Positions 56,578 through 64,000 of a DNA stretch of 64,000 nucleotides are shown piece after piece. The stretch comes from Syntrophomonas sp. Lineage in GTDB: Bacteria; Bacillota; Syntrophomonadia; Syntrophomonadales; Syntrophomonadaceae. A program made the position numbers and the translations under genes. The DNA lies in assembly GCA_016841245.1 (NCBI GenBank), contig JAENZN010000019.1:1-64000 (forward strand), given 5' to 3'. The notes below the pieces were generated by a model. That model saw only the letters and a program-made list of their open reading frames with translations, searched no databases and had not been told where the DNA came from. The stretch's first letter is position 1. Each line of letters starts with the position of its first letter.

Positions 56578-57876
56578 ATGAGTAATGAAAAGAAAAAAGA
56601 TTTTGAACCTAAAGATATACAGCATGGTATCTGGAACAAGGAAACCATCTCCGAAATAGATTACAAAGCCCAGTACGGGCAGCATAGGATTCGAGGCTGT
56701 GGGGCAACTCGTTATATGCCCACTTTTAACGATATTATGATTCTGCCTTCTCAGCTTTCACGCTTGTCTTTAGATACCTACCGCGAAAGCTGTGAGACCA
56801 AAACCATTTTAGGGAAACGAGGTGCCAGTAAACCTTTAGAAATAGAAACACCGATTATGATAGCCGGGATGTCCTATGGTGCCCTGAGCAAAGAAGCTAA
56901 AATAGCACTGGCTAAAGCTACCGCTCTCACCGGGACAGTAATCAGCAATGGTGAAGGGGGATTGCTTCCAGAGGAAAGGCAATATTCTTACCGGCAGTCG
57001 ATACAAATTCTTCCCAGTCGCTTTGGATTTTCCAAGCGAAGCCTGGAAGCGGCAGATATGCTGGAATTCCTGGTGGGCATCGGAGCAAAACCCGGTTTGT
57101 CCGGCCATTTGATGGGCAGCAAAATCAGCGAAGAAATTGCCGAAGCCAGACAGCTTCCGGTAGGCATTGATCTCCACAGCCATCCCCGTCACGGCGATGC
57201 TTTTGGAGCAGACGATATGGTGGTTAAAATGGAACAGCTAAGAGAACTAACCAATGGAGAAGTACCCATATTTGCCAAGATTGCCGCAGGAAGAGTCAGA
57301 GACGATGTTAAAATCGCGGTGAAAGTCGGAGCAGATGGTATTATTCTGGATGGAGCCCAGGGGGGAACCGGAGCGGCTCCGGTAATGGCTACCAATCATT
57401 TGGGTATTCCCACTATGCCAGCCCTGGTGCAGGCGGTTAGAACCCTGGAAGAAATGGGTATGAAAAACGAAATCAGTATTATTGTTTCCGGTGGTATAAC
57501 TGATGGCTCGGATCTAGCCAAGGCCCTGGCTATAGGAGCAGACGCAGTAGCCATAGGGACAGGCGCCATGGTCGCCATGGGATGCCGGGTATGCTTGCGC
57601 TGTCATAATGGCAAATGTGCTTTTGGCATCGGCACTCAGGACCCGGAATTAAGACAAAGACTGGATATTGAAGAAGCTGCCGAAAGGGTAGCCAATTATA
57701 TAAAGGCTATGACTGCCGAAGCCGTTCTTCTGGCTAAAGCTGCCGGAAAAACCAAATTAAGAAATCTGGAGCGAGAAGATCTTAGAACGCTTACTCTGGA
57801 GGCCTGTGCTATGACCGGTATTCCACTGGTAGGCAGCAATTTTGTATTTGGAGAACGCTTTGGATTTGAGTGCTAA
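56578..57876 (+). CDS. GltB-type FMN/Fe-S synthase subunit (GlxD/MgsC-like)
   Basis: 432 residues, the FMN-binding synthase core: ETPIMIAGMSYGALS, SNGEGGLLPEER, QILPSRFG, DLHSHPRHGDAFG, KIAAGRVRDDVKIAVKVGAD, LDGAQGGTGAAP and SGGITDGSDLAKALAIGADAV (split across the FMN site). C336-x5-C342-x4-C347 (CRVCLRCHNGKC) is the 3Fe-4S motif of GltB. Transfers an amino or amine group to 2-oxoglutarate. No GltD (NADPH) partner lies next to it, which argues against ordinary glutamate synthase. ATG after AAGGAGAG. Confidence 0.9.
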   Translation: MSNEKKKDFEPKDIQHGIWNKETISEIDYKAQYGQHRIRGCGATRYMPTFNDIMILPSQLSRLSLDTYRESCETKTILGKRGASKPLEIETPIMIAGMSYGALSKEAKIALAKATALTGTVISNGEGGLLPEERQYSYRQSIQILPSRFGFSKRSLEAADMLEFLVGIGAKPGLSGHLMGSKISEEIAEARQLPVGIDLHSHPRHGDAFGADDMVVKMEQLRELTNGEVPIFAKIAAGRVRDDVKIAVKVGADGIILDGAQGGTGAAPVMATNHLGIPTMPALVQAVRTLEEMGMKNEISIIVSGGITDGSDLAKALAIGADAVAIGTGAMVAMGCRVCLRCHNGKCAFGIGTQDPELRQRLDIEEAAERVANYIKAMTAEAVLLAKAAGKTKLRNLEREDLRTLTLEACAMTGIPLVGSNFVFGERFGFEC

Positions 57877-57893
57877 AGGAAGGTAGTGAACTA

Positions 57894-58217
57894 ATGAGAA
57901 TAGATCATCATCCGATATTGAAAACCTTTGAAAAAGGTAAATTGGTTAAATTCCTGTATGACGGCGAAGTCATGGAGGGTTATGAAGGAGAACCTATCGC
58001 GGTTGCTTTAAGGGCCAATGGAGTAATGATTCATCGCTATACCTCCAAACATAATGATCCCCGCGGGGTGTTCTGCGCTATCGGCCGCTGTACTGATTGT
58101 GTAATGGTGGTCGATGGCGAACCGAATATACGTACCTGCATAACGCCGCTGCAGGAAGATATGAAGATCGAAACCCAACACGGAATATCAAATAATAAAG
58201 AGGATGAAAGCATATGA
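57894..58217 (+). CDS. [2Fe-2S] subunit of amine/imino-acid dehydrogenase (Fer2_4 type)
   Basis: 107 residues, ATG 57894 behind GGAAGG. Cysteines C61, C66, C69 and C82 (FCAIGRCTDC, then RTC) match the small ferredoxin domain found at the amino end of sarcosine oxidase alpha or as separate subunits (HcnA-like, proline and hydroxyproline dehydrogenases). Carries electrons from the flavin subunits. Overlaps the next gene by 4 bp (ATGA). Confidence 0.85.
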   Translation: MRIDHHPILKTFEKGKLVKFLYDGEVMEGYEGEPIAVALRANGVMIHRYTSKHNDPRGVFCAIGRCTDCVMVVDGEPNIRTCITPLQEDMKIETQHGISNNKEDESI

Positions 58218-59806
58218 AAAGATACGAATTAATTATTATCGGAGCGGGACCAGCGGGACTATCTGCAGCTATTGAAGCGGCATCCAATGGCATGCAGGTA
58301 ATGGTATTTGATGAAAATGAAAGACCCGGAGGTCAATTATTCAAGCAGATCCACAAGTTCTTTGGTTCCAAGGAACATAAAGCCAAGGAAAGAGGCTTTA
58401 GAATTGGGGAAAAACTGCTTAAGGAAGCTGAAGGCCTGGGAGTTGAAGTGCAATTGAAGGCTGCTGTAATGGGTATTTTTGATGATAAAGAAATATCGGT
58501 AATGCTGGATGGGAGAGTTGAACACTATCGTGCTAATAATATAGTAATTGCTACCGGTGCTTCAGAAAAAATGCTTCCTTTTCCCGGCTGGACCTTACCA
58601 GGAGTAATTGGTGCAGGTGCGGCTCAAACTATGATGAATCTGCATGGTTTAAAGCCTGGCAGCAGGGTGCTTATGGTGGGATCAGGCAATGTGGGATTGG
58701 TGGTCGGTTATCAACTGCTTCAGGCTGGGTGCAAGCTGGAAGCAGTTATTGATGCTGCTCCCCGGGTAGGCGGATATGGAGTACATGCCGCCAAATTAGC
58801 CCGGACAGGAGTTCCTTTTTATATGTCCCATACCATAAAAGAAGCTCATGGTGACAGCTGTGTTAAGGGAGCTGCCATATTAGCGGTAGACAGCAGCTGG
58901 CAGCCGATTCCCGGCAGTGAAAAATACCTGGAGGTAGATACCATCTGTATGGCAGTTGGTTTATCACCTATGTCGCAGTTAGCTCGAACTGCTCACTGTG
59001 AAATGGAAAATAACCCGCTAAAAGGCGGGCTGGTTTCGATATGCAATAAATATGGAGAAACGTCCACTCCGGGTGTTTATGCAGTTGGAGATGTGGCTGG
59101 TATTGAAGAAGCCAGTTCGGCTATGATCCAGGGTAGAATTGCCGGAGCAGCTATCTCATTTGATAAAGGATATATAAACGAAGCAGAATTTGCGACTCGC
59201 TATGAAGAATATCAGAATTCATTAATGCAGCTGCGGGAGGGTATGTTTGGTCATAAGGATAAAGAAGCAGCGGATATGGAGCATACTGAGGAAGGATATA
59301 TTCTTTCCCAGAGCCTCTTAAGCAAAGGTTATATGGATGCTGAAGAAATAGAGGAGTATCCGGGTGTATATCCGGTCGAACAAAGAGGGAAGGGAGTATT
59401 CCCAGTTATTGAATGTACCCAGAACATTCCCTGCAATCCCTGTCAGGATGCATGCAAGCGCGGTTGTATTAAAGTCAGCGGCAAAATCACCAATCTGCCC
59501 AGTGTAGATGCTTCGGTTGAATGTACTGCCTGTGGCATGTGTGTAGTATCCTGTCCTGGTCAGGCTATCTTTCTGGTAGACGAAACTTTGGCTCCAGGTT
59601 ATGCTTCAGTTGCTATACCGTATGAGTTTTATCCTTTGCCAGAACCCGGCAGTAAAGGGCTGGCTTTAGATCGTTCCGGAACATCGCTGGGAGAGGCAGA
59701 GGTATTAAAGGTTAAAAGTTCTAAAGCGATGGATGAGACTGCAGTTCTAACCATGAAGGTGCCAGTAGAATGGTCCATGCAGGCCAGATTTTTTCAGGTT
59801 TATTGA
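58214..59806 (+). CDS. FAD/NAD-binding and 4Fe-4S subunit of amine dehydrogenase (HcnB/SoxA-like)
   Basis: 530 residues. FAD site IIIGAGPAGLSAAI (7-20), GGQLFKQ, IVIATGASEKMLPFPGW, NAD site VLMVGSGNVGLVVGYQL, and GVYAVGDVAG. After about residue 390 comes a carboxy extension with two cysteine clusters, CTQNIPCNPCQDACKRGC (401-418) and CTACGMCVVSC (437-447), the second of ferredoxin 4Fe-4S type. This is the large subunit of dye-linked-type dehydrogenases (HcnB, PDH alpha). The extra Fe-S domain suits anaerobic electron transfer. No folate-binding GcvT domain. Confidence 0.87.
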   Translation: MKRYELIIIGAGPAGLSAAIEAASNGMQVMVFDENERPGGQLFKQIHKFFGSKEHKAKERGFRIGEKLLKEAEGLGVEVQLKAAVMGIFDDKEISVMLDGRVEHYRANNIVIATGASEKMLPFPGWTLPGVIGAGAAQTMMNLHGLKPGSRVLMVGSGNVGLVVGYQLLQAGCKLEAVIDAAPRVGGYGVHAAKLARTGVPFYMSHTIKEAHGDSCVKGAAILAVDSSWQPIPGSEKYLEVDTICMAVGLSPMSQLARTAHCEMENNPLKGGLVSICNKYGETSTPGVYAVGDVAGIEEASSAMIQGRIAGAAISFDKGYINEAEFATRYEEYQNSLMQLREGMFGHKDKEAADMEHTEEGYILSQSLLSKGYMDAEEIEEYPGVYPVEQRGKGVFPVIECTQNIPCNPCQDACKRGCIKVSGKITNLPSVDASVECTACGMCVVSCPGQAIFLVDETLAPGYASVAIPYEFYPLPEPGSKGLALDRSGTSLGEAEVLKVKSSKAMDETAVLTMKVPVEWSMQARFFQVY

Positions 59807-59905
59807 AAAAATATGACTTTATAAATTATTATCTTACAGCAAGCAATACTCCACCGAATGGGAAAACAGCATCCGTTACTGTTTTATAGATTAAGGAGGC
59901 TTACC

Positions 59906-60232
59906 ATGACGATGAAAATGGAAAGAAAATTAATCCAGGGTGATTTTATTCCCCGGGCAGATGATGAACTGATTGTCTGCCGCTGTGAGGAAATTACCCA
60001 GGGAGAAATTAGAAAAGCTGTTTATGATGGAATGTTCACCATGAATGAAGTTAAAAGGTACCTGCGGGCGGGAATGGGTCTGTGCCAGGGACAAACCTGC
60101 AGTGGGCTGGTGCAAAAGATAATTGCCCGAGAACTTGGGCTTGCCCCGGGTGAAGTAGAGATATCTACTTCCCGTTCCCCGGCTCGCCCTATTCAGATGA
60201 AGCAAATGGCCAGGGATGGGGTAAAAAAATAA
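59906..60232 (+). CDS. BFD-like [2Fe-2S] subunit
   Basis: 108 residues, ATG 59906 behind AAGGAGG. C25, C27, C60 and C65 (VCRCEE and GLCQGQTC) form the BFD-like [2Fe-2S] motif found in HcnB-type and nitrite reductase proteins, usually fused to the alpha subunit but separate here. Completes the electron path between the two flavin subunits. 16 bp before the DAO-type subunit. Confidence 0.85.
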   Translation: MTMKMERKLIQGDFIPRADDELIVCRCEEITQGEIRKAVYDGMFTMNEVKRYLRAGMGLCQGQTCSGLVQKIIARELGLAPGEVEISTSRSPARPIQMKQMARDGVKK

Positions 60233-60248
60233 AGAGGTGGCAAACGAT

Positions 60249-61370
60249 ATGCAGAAAAAAGAAGTGATTATAGTTGGCGGTGGGGTAATAGGCTGTGCTA
60301 TTGCCTATTACCTGGCCAGGTTAAATGTTAAAGCTTTAGTTATAGAAAGTGAAGAAATCGGTCATGGAGGTTCCAGCCGCAACGGCGGCGGGGTACGGCA
60401 ATCAGCTCGTGATCCGCGAGAACTGCCGTTGGCTATGCACGCTATTCGCTATATATGGCCAAATCTCTCTGATGAACTGGGAGTAGATGTAGAATACTGC
60501 CAGGAAGGTAATTTGCGTCTGGCCAAAACGGAAGAGCATATCAAAATCCTGGAAAGGGTTATTGCTCAGGGGATTTCACTCGGACTCGACCTTAGACTTA
60601 TTGATCAGAAGGAAGTGCGTGAAATATGTCCTTATGTATCCGACGAAGTCATAGCTGCCAGCTATTGTCCTACCGACGGACACGGCAATCCCATGGTAAC
60701 TACCCTGGCCTATTATAAAAGAGCCCGGGAGATGGGAGCCGAATTTATTACCGGTGAAATGGTTCAATCAATTTTAATACGTAAAGGTAAGGTGGGGGGA
60801 ATAAAAACTAATCTGGGTACTTATGAGTCAGATCAGGTAATATTGGCAGCTGGATATGAGTCAAGAGCAATTGCCAATACCGTAGGGATCGATATCCCCA
60901 TGCAGAGAACCCTGGTTGAAGCACTGGTAACTGATCAACAGCCCTATATGTTTCCGCAGATGATTGGAACCGCTGCTTCCGACTTTTACGGTCATCAGAC
61001 TAAACATGGGTCTTTTGTATTTGGTGGTATGACCGGGCTGGAGCCCTATGGTTCAGAAGTAGATAATCCAATTACCAGGAGTATTACTGCGCCTTCGATC
61101 TGCAGAGCAATACTGGGCTATTTCCCGGCTATTGGACAGTCTAATATAGTCAGGACCTGGTCAGGATGGCTGGACGTATGTGCTGATCATGTGCCCATAT
61201 TAAGTAAAGTCGATGAACTGCCGGGTTTAACCCTGGCCTGTGCCTTCAGCGGTCACGGCTATGGTATAGCGCCTGCAGTAGGGCAATCTATGGCAGAATT
61301 AGTTGTTAATGGAAGTCCGTCCTTATCACTGGATGCCTTCCGCTATGATCGTTTCCAGCCAAAATCATAA
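60249..61370 (+). CDS. FAD-dependent amine/imino-acid dehydrogenase, catalytic subunit (DAO family)
   Basis: 373 residues, ATG 60249 behind AGAGGTGG. DAO-family features: IIVGGGVIGCAIAYYLA (FAD), GGSSRNGGGVRQSARDP after the first loop, DGHGNPMVTTLAYYKRA, AAGYESRAIA, and GHGYGIAPAVGQSMAELV at the end. Equivalent to SoxB/HcnC/OoxB/MgdA. It should oxidise a secondary amine or amino acid to an imine and pass electrons to the Fe-S subunits. Substrate inferred as an N-alkylglutamate or a related imino acid. Confidence 0.87.
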   Translation: MQKKEVIIVGGGVIGCAIAYYLARLNVKALVIESEEIGHGGSSRNGGGVRQSARDPRELPLAMHAIRYIWPNLSDELGVDVEYCQEGNLRLAKTEEHIKILERVIAQGISLGLDLRLIDQKEVREICPYVSDEVIAASYCPTDGHGNPMVTTLAYYKRAREMGAEFITGEMVQSILIRKGKVGGIKTNLGTYESDQVILAAGYESRAIANTVGIDIPMQRTLVEALVTDQQPYMFPQMIGTAASDFYGHQTKHGSFVFGGMTGLEPYGSEVDNPITRSITAPSICRAILGYFPAIGQSNIVRTWSGWLDVCADHVPILSKVDELPGLTLACAFSGHGYGIAPAVGQSMAELVVNGSPSLSLDAFRYDRFQPKS

Positions 61371-61391
61371 TATGGAGAGGAGATTATTAAT

Positions 61392-61796
61392 ATGGATTTA
61401 AGCAGAACTAATTATTCATCAGGAGCGCCCCTGGAAGAAACAGCCGGCTACAGCCGGGTAGTCAAAGTAGGACCCTTTATATACGTTGGAGGAACCACCT
61501 CGGTTCAGCCCGATGGCAGTGTATATGGAGAAAATGACGGCTATGCTCAAACCAAATTTATTCTGGAGAAAATGATCAAACACCTGGCAGAAGCCGGAGG
61601 AAAACGCGAAGAAGTAATTCGGGTCAAAATGTATGCGACTGATATGAGCCGATCCAAAGAATATATCCAGGCTTACTCCGAATACTTTAAAGATGTAAAA
61701 CCCCTGTGCACCCTGGTGGGAATAAATGCCTTGAATCGTCCCTCTCAGCTGATTGAGATTGAGATCGATGCGATTGTGGGGAGTTCGGGAATATAG
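61392..61796 (+). CDS. Rid-family protein without the RidA arginine
   Basis: 134 residues, YjgF/YER057c/UK114 fold: VVKVGPFIYVGGTTSVQPDG, Q-T-KFILEKMIKHLAEAGG, VIRVKMYATDM, and RPSQLIEIEIDAIVG. The Arg of the RidA motif (PARSCVEV) aligns with Cys in PLCTLVGI, so it may belong to a Rid group without imine-hydrolysis activity. Its place after an imine-forming dehydrogenase makes an imine-handling role attractive. Last gene of the operon; the REP-like palindrome follows 4 bp after the stop. Confidence 0.83.
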   Translation: MDLSRTNYSSGAPLEETAGYSRVVKVGPFIYVGGTTSVQPDGSVYGENDGYAQTKFILEKMIKHLAEAGGKREEVIRVKMYATDMSRSKEYIQAYSEYFKDVKPLCTLVGINALNRPSQLIEIEIDAIVGSSGI

Positions 61797-61800
61797 TTTT

Positions 61801-61842
61801 GATAGGTTGGACAAAGGGGACGGTTCTCCTGTCCAACCTATC
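61801..61842. repeat. REP-like palindrome, RAYT 3' side
   Basis: GATAGGTTGGACA and TGTCCAACCTATC pair perfectly around AAGGGGACGGTTCTCC. It shares the core with 62685-62713 in opposite orientation. AACTTTTTATT on the plus strand lets it also end the amine operon. Confidence 0.85.
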
Positions 61843-61848
61843 AACTTT

Positions 61849-62646
61849 TTATTGTTCTTTACATACGTTATGAACAGTACTTTTACTCAATTTAAGCAGA
61901 TCTGCTATCTCTCGAATTGAAAAGTCGGATTGCTGTTTTATTGTTTTTATTAGGTTATCTCGAATTTCACGATTTTGCCTGGACTTAAGATCTTTAAGCA
62001 TTATTCCTTTTCGACTTATATAGTTTTCTATATAATCGGGGCTTATTGTATTATTAATCTCAATATTATCGCTACAATCCAGGAATGCCTCATTCGTTTC
62101 CTGTTCCATGAATTCAATGAACAAATTTTGTGCTGATATTATGGAATGATTAGAAAACATTTCTAGTATTCTATTCCTGTCAATAATTCTTGAATATTCT
62201 TCATTTGTATTAAGATAGGAATTAAAACTACTCCACCTGTAAGACTTTAAATCATTTATCACACCAGCTTTTAGTGGATTACGATGGATGTACCTCGTAG
62301 CAGCAAGCAAATAGGCGTCTGTTTCTACCGGTTCGCTTTTATATCTATCCTGGAAAAGGTGGCCGGTTCTTTCATATTTGTGGTTATAGTAATATGCATA
62401 GCTGGTATTTATTATCTTCATTATTTGCGAAAGTTCTTCATTCATCTCGTCTATCAATAAATGAACATGGTTATCCATTAGACAGAAAGCATAAATACGC
62501 CAGTTGTTGTTTGGATTTTTTTGCTCCAGGATGCTAATGAATTTTTCTCGATCTTCATCATCTGAAAAAATATTCTTCTTCTCATTTCCTCTTACCATAA
62601 CGTGGTATACACCAGTAGAACTCTTAACCCGCATAGTTCTCGGCAC
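61849..62646 (-). CDS. REP-associated tyrosine transposase (RAYT-like)
   Basis: 265 residues, GTG 62646 behind AAGGGGGTGA (a longer frame would read through the flanking palindrome). Y1 transposase fold: GVYHVMVRGNEKKNIF, the HUH pair H60/H62 in MDNHVHLLI, tyrosines in TSYAYYYNHKY (about 81-91), and GHLFQDRYKS. The carboxy 30 residues form a helix-turn-helix (SIREIADLLKLSKSTVHNV), a DNA-binding addition. Flanked on both sides by REP-like palindromes of the kind such enzymes mobilise; a third copy lies at 48852. Confidence 0.88.
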   Translation of the reverse strand: MPRTMRVKSSTGVYHVMVRGNEKKNIFSDDEDREKFISILEQKNPNNNWRIYAFCLMDNHVHLLIDEMNEELSQIMKIINTSYAYYYNHKYERTGHLFQDRYKSEPVETDAYLLAATRYIHRNPLKAGVINDLKSYRWSSFNSYLNTNEEYSRIIDRNRILEMFSNHSIISAQNLFIEFMEQETNEAFLDCSDNIEINNTISPDYIENYISRKGIMLKDLKSRQNREIRDNLIKTIKQQSDFSIREIADLLKLSKSTVHNVCKEQ

Positions 62647-62684
62647 AGCTATCACCCCCTTCAATGATATCAGATCCAAGAAAA

Positions 62685-62713
62685 GTGGACAAGAGAACCG
62701 TCCCCTTGTCCAC
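62685..62713. repeat. REP-like palindrome, RAYT 5' side
   Basis: GTGGACAAG, AGAACCGTCCC, CTTGTCCAC: perfect 9-bp arms. Nearly identical to 48852-48880; inverted relative to 61801-61842. Confidence 0.85.
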
Positions 62714-62720
62714 AAATGGT

Positions 62721-63701
62721 TCACATTAAAAGTTTTAAACTGGCATTTACTACATTGCCGTCATATAAAATATCTTTTTGGCGAGTAATCTCCATAACTG
62801 CCTCGTTAATATCTTTAGCTGGCCTATAGGGCCGGTGGGATAACATAGCATCTATGGTGTCTGCCACCGCAATAATTTTTGATTCAATAAGGAGGTCTTC
62901 ACCCGTTAAGCCGTTTGGATAGCCTGAACCATTTATCCTTTCATGATGCTGCAGTATAATCGTGGCAACGGGCCAAGGAAAATCTATTGGTTTAACAATC
63001 TCATTGCCTATCTGGACATGTTCTTTTACCAAACTAAATTCATTCTCAGATAGTTTACCAGGCTTATTGAGAATCCCCGAGGGGATACTGATTTTGCCAA
63101 TATCGTGAAGCATCCCCGCTACTTTTATCCCTTCGATTTGCTCTTCGGGCAGATGCATTTCTTTTGCGATAGCACAGGCCAGGGATGCAACTTTTTTTTG
63201 GTGTTCCGCTGTATAGGAATCTTTTTGTTTTATTGCTCCACATAAAGCGGAAATGGTTGAGCCTAACAGCCTATGTAATTTATCGTAGCTTTCCTTTAAA
63301 TTCTGTTCCGATTGTTTTATTTGAGTTATATCCAAGGCAGAAATAACTATATCCTGGGTCCCTGGAACCACAGCTAAATTGAGGTGTATAACTCGCAAAT
63401 TACCTTTTTTATCGATAAGATTAAATGTATTTTTGTCAATGTCTTTATTATTATATTTTGAAGCTATCGTACCCAAACTAGTAATGTTGTTCTGCAGCAA
63501 TCTGGCTCTATCTTTTTCAATTATAAAATCAAGCCAATTGTATGTAATATCCATGTCGGCTTCAGTAAGGCCAAGCAACCCTTTGGCAACATTGTTCTTT
63601 GCTAAAATGGTACCATCCTTTTCAATAATTAATATGGCAAAAGATGTTGTTTCAAAAATTGTTTGGTATAAAATTTCCGGTCTAATCAAGCATTGTTCCA
63701 T
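62721..63701 (-). CDS. PAS-HD-GYP protein, probable c-di-GMP phosphodiesterase
   Basis: 326 residues. Amino PAS domain (about 10-125; ILIIEKDGTILAKNNVAKGLLGL), a short coiled linker (ESYDKLHRLLGSTISAL), then an HD-GYP domain (about 150-320): AEHQKKVASLACAIA, MLHDIGKISIPSGILNKPG, ILQHHERINGSGYPNGLTGED, DTIDAMLSHRPYRPA. HDIGK and HHERxNGxGYP are intact, so it should be active. A cytoplasmic sensor lowering c-di-GMP. ATG after GGAAGGTG. Confidence 0.9.
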   Translation of the reverse strand: MEQCLIRPEILYQTIFETTSFAILIIEKDGTILAKNNVAKGLLGLTEADMDITYNWLDFIIEKDRARLLQNNITSLGTIASKYNNKDIDKNTFNLIDKKGNLRVIHLNLAVVPGTQDIVISALDITQIKQSEQNLKESYDKLHRLLGSTISALCGAIKQKDSYTAEHQKKVASLACAIAKEMHLPEEQIEGIKVAGMLHDIGKISIPSGILNKPGKLSENEFSLVKEHVQIGNEIVKPIDFPWPVATIILQHHERINGSGYPNGLTGEDLLIESKIIAVADTIDAMLSHRPYRPAKDINEAVMEITRQKDILYDGNVVNASLKLLM

Positions 63702-63739
63702 ATGTACACCTTCCGTTATATCACTTGAATATCATAATA

Positions 63740-64000
63740 TTATATGTTCGCAGATATGACTTCGAGTTCTTCAGCTGTTTGAGTAAGGGATTCGATAGAA
63801 GCAGTAATCTCTTGCAGAGCAGCTGAGATTTCCTGAGTGTTATCTCCAAATTTAGTTATCTCGTCTGTCATATCATCAATATTTTGACGAATTCCATGAA
63901 TGAATTTGCTAATATTTTTGGATGAATCTAAACTGGAAGTGGCCATATTTCGGATTTCTGTTGCAACTACTCCGAATCCCCTTCCCATTTCTCCGGCTCG
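63740..64000 (-). CDS. Chemoreceptor-like signalling protein, partial (3' end only)
   Basis: The minus strand enters the window reading RAGEMGRGFGVVATEIRNMA, the hairpin-tip motif of methyl-accepting chemotaxis proteins, then a coiled coil (SLDSSKNISKFIHGIRQNID). It ends 80 residues later. The amino part lies beyond 64000. It probably couples a signal to CheA/CheW or acts in the same sensory unit as the HD-GYP protein next to it. Confidence 0.85.
   Translation of the reverse strand, partial: RAGEMGRGFGVVATEIRNMATSSLDSSKNISKFIHGIRQNIDDMTDEITKFGDNTQEISAALQEITASIESLTQTAEELEVISANI

Noticed and set aside
58214-59806. GltD-type NADPH subunit of glutamate synthase
   Set aside because: The order of FAD motif, GGQLFKQ and PFPGWTLPGV matches HcnB/SoxA-type dehydrogenases, and Fe-S cysteines are at the carboxy end rather than the amino end as in GltD.
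62721-63701. Diguanylate cyclase
   Set aside because: No GGDEF motif; HD-GYP residues are intact.

Overview
The window looks like chromosome of a low-to-mid GC, spore-forming, anaerobic Firmicute (Clostridia; a Syntrophomonadaceae- or Peptococcaceae-like relative is my best guess). The reasons are strong GGAGG-type ribosome sites, many TTG/GTG starts, a GerMN sporulation lipoprotein, a ykkC-family riboswitch, the short HisG/HisZ arrangement, many Fe-S flavoproteins, and palindromic GGGGACGGTTCTCTTGTCC-type repeats with a RAYT-like transposase. No rRNA, tRNA or CRISPR was seen.

Layout. (1) 1-6200: two paralogous metallo-beta-lactamase-fold hydrolases around a TetR regulator with an inverted-repeat operator, a decayed MFS transporter, glnA on the minus strand, and a membrane-anchored protein. 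(2) 6500-10800: hpt-guaA, a decayed XRE regulator, a MarR gene with palindromes in its promoter, and a membrane protein split by an in-frame TAG. (3) 10800-18100, minus strand: an actin-like ATPase, two DxH-type glycosyltransferases, a Pro/Ser/Thr-rich small protein, two proteins sharing a C-terminal domain (one with SBBP beta-propeller repeats), and a GerMN lipoprotein. (4) 18650-38780: promoter, ykkC-type (probably PRPP) riboswitch with terminator, then an uninterrupted plus-strand run purE-B-C-S-Q-L-F-M-N-H-D, a membrane protein, an HD protein, and hisZ-G-D-B-H-A-F-IE. This gives nearly complete IMP and histidine pathways; purK, hisC and a histidinol-phosphatase are missing from it. (5) 38850-48300: CorC-type membrane protein, gdhA with a duplicated upstream region, a PEP/pyruvate-binding protein fused to a nucleotidyltransferase, an IS110 remnant, small membrane proteins, and a CPA1 antiporter. 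(6) 48300-49600: an accessory non-coding tract with a group IIC intron remnant sitting behind a terminator hairpin, a REP-like palindrome, and two tandem 168-170 bp units each holding an 18-codon ORF and a terminator. (7) 49600-61800: an apparent 12-kb operon of amino-acid permease, unknown protein, exported WD40 protein, class I amidotransferase, glutamine-synthetase-like ligase, three split glutamate-synthase-like subunits, a four-subunit Fe-S/FAD amine dehydrogenase and a Rid protein. (8) 61800-64000: a RAYT-like transposase between two REP-like palindromes, a PAS-HD-GYP protein and the end of a chemoreceptor-like gene.

The most interesting item is the 49.6-61.8 kb operon. Its ligase + three-part glutamate-synthase-like transferase + dye-linked-type dehydrogenase composition matches the logic of the N-methylglutamate (gamma-glutamylmethylamide) route known from aerobic methylotrophs, here in what looks like an anaerobe. 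A shared GCATACTGTATA-type motif upstream of glnA and, twice, of gdhA suggests a common nitrogen regulator. Function statements rest on motif reading without database searches.
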